A stretch of 64,000 nucleotides of DNA from Glandiceps talaboti (Eukaryota > Hemichordata > Enteropneusta > Spengelidae): positions 1,975,687 to 2,039,686 of the forward strand of contig NC_135557.1 in the NCBI RefSeq assembly GCF_964340395.1. The letters are read 5' to 3'. Each line of letters begins with the position of its first letter. Position 1 is the first letter of the stretch. The position numbers were made by a program, and so were the translations under genes. Below the pieces are notes generated by a model. The model did not search any database. It saw nothing but the letters and a program-made list of their open reading frames with translations, and was not told the DNA's origin. Of the stretch, positions 61,060 through 64,000 are shown one piece after another.

Positions 61060-62975
61060 CTGCTGACCCACGCTTCACCTTGTCTCGTCAAAGTGGTTAC
61101 ATTTTTACTGTTCTTAGACTTTTCTCCACAAGATTCTTGGAGGAGGCATGTTAAGATGACAGGAAACTGTTCAATAATTTTTGTGATTCTCTGTCTCCTA
61201 ATTAACTACTCTTGTGCCAGGGTGAATGATCAGAATGACTTTGTTGCCAATGTGACATACTCCTGTCAACATCTACTTTCACTGCGACATACCACACCTG
61301 CTGTCGACATTGACACTGCATTTATTGAGTCTTATTGTTACAAACGGGGGACGAACAATAAAACGAAAGGAGAGGTTCACGAGGTGGGCTTAGAAATAGA
61401 CTTAAGAGACATGGATACAGACACCCTTTACCTGTGATTACTTTGTCAAATGTACGGTCTATAAACAACAAGATGGATGAATTTACAGCCAGGTCAGAAT
61501 TCGACTCGGATTTCAGAAGCAGCAACCTGATTTGTTTGACTGAAACATGGCTAAACGAGGACATATTAGATGTTGAGTTAAAGGGGTACACTGTTATAAG
61601 GGCAGATAGAGATAGAGTGTAGTCACAGAAACTGGTTGGCAGAGGTTTGTGTATTTATTTTGAAAATAAATGGGCCTTGCAATTTCGGGTGCATGACCAA
61701 GTATGCACCTGTGATTACCAACTCTTGACTGTGTCATTCCAGCCTTTCCGGGAAATCTGACCATAATGTCATTCATCTATTACCCAAGTACAGACAAAAA
61801 GTGAAATGTAGAAAACCTGTGACGAAAACAGTACCAATGTGGACTGAAGGCAGTATAGATGAACTAAGAGGTTGTTTTGAAACAACGGACTGGCAAATAT
61901 TCTTTGATTCCTGTAATAACCTTCACCAATTTACAGACACTATAACTTCTTATATTCAGTTTTGTGAAAGTAATATCATCATGAAAAAGTCAGTTAAAGT
62001 GTTTCCTGACAACAAGCCCTGGCTAACCAAAGATCTGAAAATGTGTTTGAATGACAAAAAGTTTGCTTTTCAAGATGACATGGTTGCTTTCAGAGAAAAA
62101 AAGGAAGGAATGTAAATTGGAAAGAGCTAAACTAAAATGAAAAGATAAGGTGGAACAGAGATTTTACACAGGGAATGCAAAACAGGCATGGGACGGGCTT
62201 ACATACCATGATGGGGAGTCAAAATGCAAAAACAACATGTAATCCCTGAAAACTGTGTATCTTTTGTAAATGATTAGAATCGGTTCTATGGTAGATTTGA
62301 TACCAACGATTGCAGTAGTCAGTGTGACAGTGTGTGTGAAAACATTCCAGTGGGTCAACCTATACAACTGACAGAGGATGAGGTTTATGTGAACAGATAC
62401 ATCATCCACTGGATTCAAGATTTTCTTTGTAATAGACCCCAAAGAGTGTTAATGAATGGAATTCTTTCAGATAAACTTGTTTTGAATACAGGCGCACCTC
62501 AGGGCTGCGTGTTATCACCAGTGTTGTTTTCAATTTATACTGATGAAATGAAAATTCAAGATTCAGTTGTAAGTTTGCTCAAATGTGCTGATGATATGGC
62601 ACTTGTAGGCCTCCTGTTCAAAGAACAATCTCTAAATGAACATAATATATCTTGATCATGTAGCAACCCTGCAAGACTGGTGTAAGTCAAGTTTACTGGA
62701 AATGAACGTGGCTAAAACTAAGGAACTAATACTAGAAAATGACAAACGTAATGTCACATTTGAACCGGCTGTATTGAACGGTCAGTCTGTAGAAATCGTT
62801 GAGTGTTTCAAATATCTATGTTTGCAATTGGATCAAAAGCTAAATTTCACTGAAAACACCAACTGTATTGTTAAGAAGGCCATGCAGCATATATTTTTAC
62901 TGAGGAGGCTACAGAGTTTTGACGTTTGTCAAAATGTTGCTGAAAAATATACAATAGCCTTATAGAAAGTGAGCT
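61060..62975 (+). pseudogene. Broken non-LTR retrotransposon (LINE) ORF2, endonuclease and reverse transcriptase remnants
   Basis: Fragments of one polyprotein occur in shifting frames. From 61434 come SNVRSINNKMDEF and LICLTETWLN, the N-terminal strands and catalytic Glu of an APE-type endonuclease. From 61801 there is the linker with FPDNKPWLTKDLK. From 62332 the reverse transcriptase is seen with APQGCVLSPVLFSIYTDE and CADDMAL (the Y-A-D-D catalytic box with Cys in place of Tyr). From 62636 there is WCKSSLLEMNVAKTKE. Frameshifts and stops (for example near 61437, 61622, 62115 and 62655) and a deletion between endonuclease and RT make it dead. The pattern is closest to the Jockey/CR1/Rex group; the exact clade is uncertain. 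Confidence 0.88.
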
Positions 62976-63750
62976 AACTTTCAACATTACAGTGTGGTAT
63001 GGCAATTTGAGTGTTATAGAAAGTGAGCTAACTTTCAACATTACAGTGTGGTATGGCAATAGCCTTATAGAAAGTGAGCTAACTTTCAACATTACAGTGT
63101 GGTATGGCAATTTGAGTGTTATAGAAAGTGAGCTAACTTTCAACATTACAGTGTGGTATGGCAATAGCCTTATAGAAAGTGAGCTAACTTTCAACATTAC
63201 AGTGTGGTATGGCAATAGCCTTATAGAAAGTGAGCTAACTTTCAACATTACAGTGTGGTATGGCAATAGCCTTATAGAAAGTGAGCTAACTTTCAACATG
63301 AGTGTGGTATGGCAATAGCCTTATAGAAAGTGAGCTAACTTTTAACATTACAGTGTGGTATGGCAATAGCCTTATAGAAAGTGAGCTAACTTTCAACATT
63401 ACAGTGTGGTATGGCAATAGCCTTATAGAAAGTGAGCTAACTTTTAACATTACAGTGTGGTATGGCAATAGCCTTATAGAAAGTGAGCTAACTTTCAACA
63501 TTACAGTGTGGTATGGCAATAGCCTTATAGAAAGTGAGCTAACTTTCAACATTACAGTGTGGTATGGCAATAGCCTTATAGAAAGTGAGCTAACTTTTAA
63601 CATTACAGTGTGGTATGGCAATAGCCTTATAGAAAGTGAGCTAACTTTTAACATTACAGTGTGGTATGGCAATAGCCTTATAGAAAGTGAGCTAACTTTC
63701 AACATTACAGTGTGGTATGGCAATAGCCTTATAGAAAGTGAGCTAACTGT
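62955..63750 (+). repeat. 51/54-bp minisatellite derived from LINE coding sequence (about 15-16 copies)
   Basis: Unit of 51 bp (AGCCTTATAGAAAGTGAGCT then AACTTTCAACATTACAGTGT and GGTATGGCAAT), coding SLIESELTFNITVWYGN. A 54-bp form reads LSVIESELTF. The same peptide motif lies at the C-terminal part of LINE ORF2 following the RRLQSF segment, so the LINE reading frame itself was amplified. Reading frames stay open across each sub-block; a 2-base deletion at about 63299 shifts the frame. Confidence 0.93.
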
Positions 63751-64000
63751 GTTTGTGTTACTGTGATTATTTTAGTGTGTATATGTATTTTATTGTAAGA
63801 TTGTAACTGTGTTTGTATTACTGTAATTATTTTAGTGTGTATATGTATATTATTGTAAGATTGTAACTGTGTTTGTATTACTGTAATTATTTTAGTGTGT
63901 ATATGTATTTTATTGTAAGATTGTAACTGTGTTTGTGTTACTGTGATTATTTTAGTGTGTATATGTATTTTATTGTAAGATTGTAACTGTGTTTGTGTTA
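63748..64000. repeat. 60-bp tandem repeat, continues past the window
   Basis: Just over four copies of a 60-bp unit with TGTGTTTGTGTTACTGTGAT, TATTTTAGTGTGTATATGTA and TTTTATTGTAAGATTGTAAC, running to the last base. Confidence 0.95.

Noticed and set aside
1-64000. tRNA, rRNA or other structured RNA genes
   Set aside because: No cloverleaf, B-box pair or rRNA core was recognised by eye; a covariance-model search would be needed to exclude small ones.

Overview
The window is animal nuclear DNA. It has spliced exons with GT-AG boundaries (one GC-AG), decayed transposons and very large intronic minisatellites. The only gene I can support is the + strand gene for MRE11, the nuclease subunit of the MRE11-RAD50-NBS1 DNA double-strand-break repair complex. 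Twelve consecutive coding exons lie between 26 and 59010 (about 1,820 coding bases, roughly 3% of the span). They join in phase to about 606 residues: the metallophosphoesterase core with all five metal-binding motifs, the capping domain, the conserved helical region, and a Gly-Arg-rich (GAR) tail. The start-codon exon lies upstream of base 1 and the last C-terminal exon(s) lie beyond 64000. The protein is a typical metazoan MRE11. A marine invertebrate is my guess from the dispersed repeats, but I cannot name the species.

Layout: exons 26-66, 369-469, 4019-4179, 7733-7820, 20647-20788, 32216-32330, 37566-37751, 44641-44887, 46722-46845, 48420-48526, 53346-53573 and 58731-59010. About three quarters of the window is tandem repeat, and nearly every intron carries its own unrelated minisatellite. 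Unit lengths are 21 bp (intron 2), 25 bp (intron 3), 29 and 39 bp (intron 4), 25, 32, 40 and 35 bp (intron 5), 24 and 76/78 bp (intron 6), 16 bp (intron 7), 71 bp inside a transposon (intron 8), 39/42 bp (intron 9), 45 and 24 bp (intron 10), 57 bp (intron 11), and 47, 51 and 60 bp (intron 12). Several arrays also contain kilobase-scale higher-order duplications.

Mobile DNA: a non-autonomous piggyBac-like element with TTAA target duplication (37763-39380); a 1.87-kb element with subterminal inverted repeats that splits an array (30215-32085); three copies of a 1.1-1.4 kb family with a palindromic 5' end (45303, 57569, 60446); two copies of a family with internal 150-bp units (9840, 51990); and a broken LINE with endonuclease and reverse-transcriptase remnants (about 61060-62975).

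The most notable observation is that many tandem duplications are built from the gene's own exon-intron junctions. The last 10 bases of exon 5 plus its 5' splice site form the unit of an array of roughly 250 copies. The 3' splice site of exon 6 is repeated nine times in 35-bp steps. The acceptor plus first about 40 bases of exon 7 is repeated in 76/78-bp steps. The ends or starts of exons 2, 7, 8 and 9 each have at least one adjacent decoy copy. A segment of LINE coding sequence has likewise become a 51-bp minisatellite. This suggests a local duplication process that repeatedly copies splice junctions and expands introns of a recombination-repair gene. Repeat copy numbers depend on assembly accuracy.
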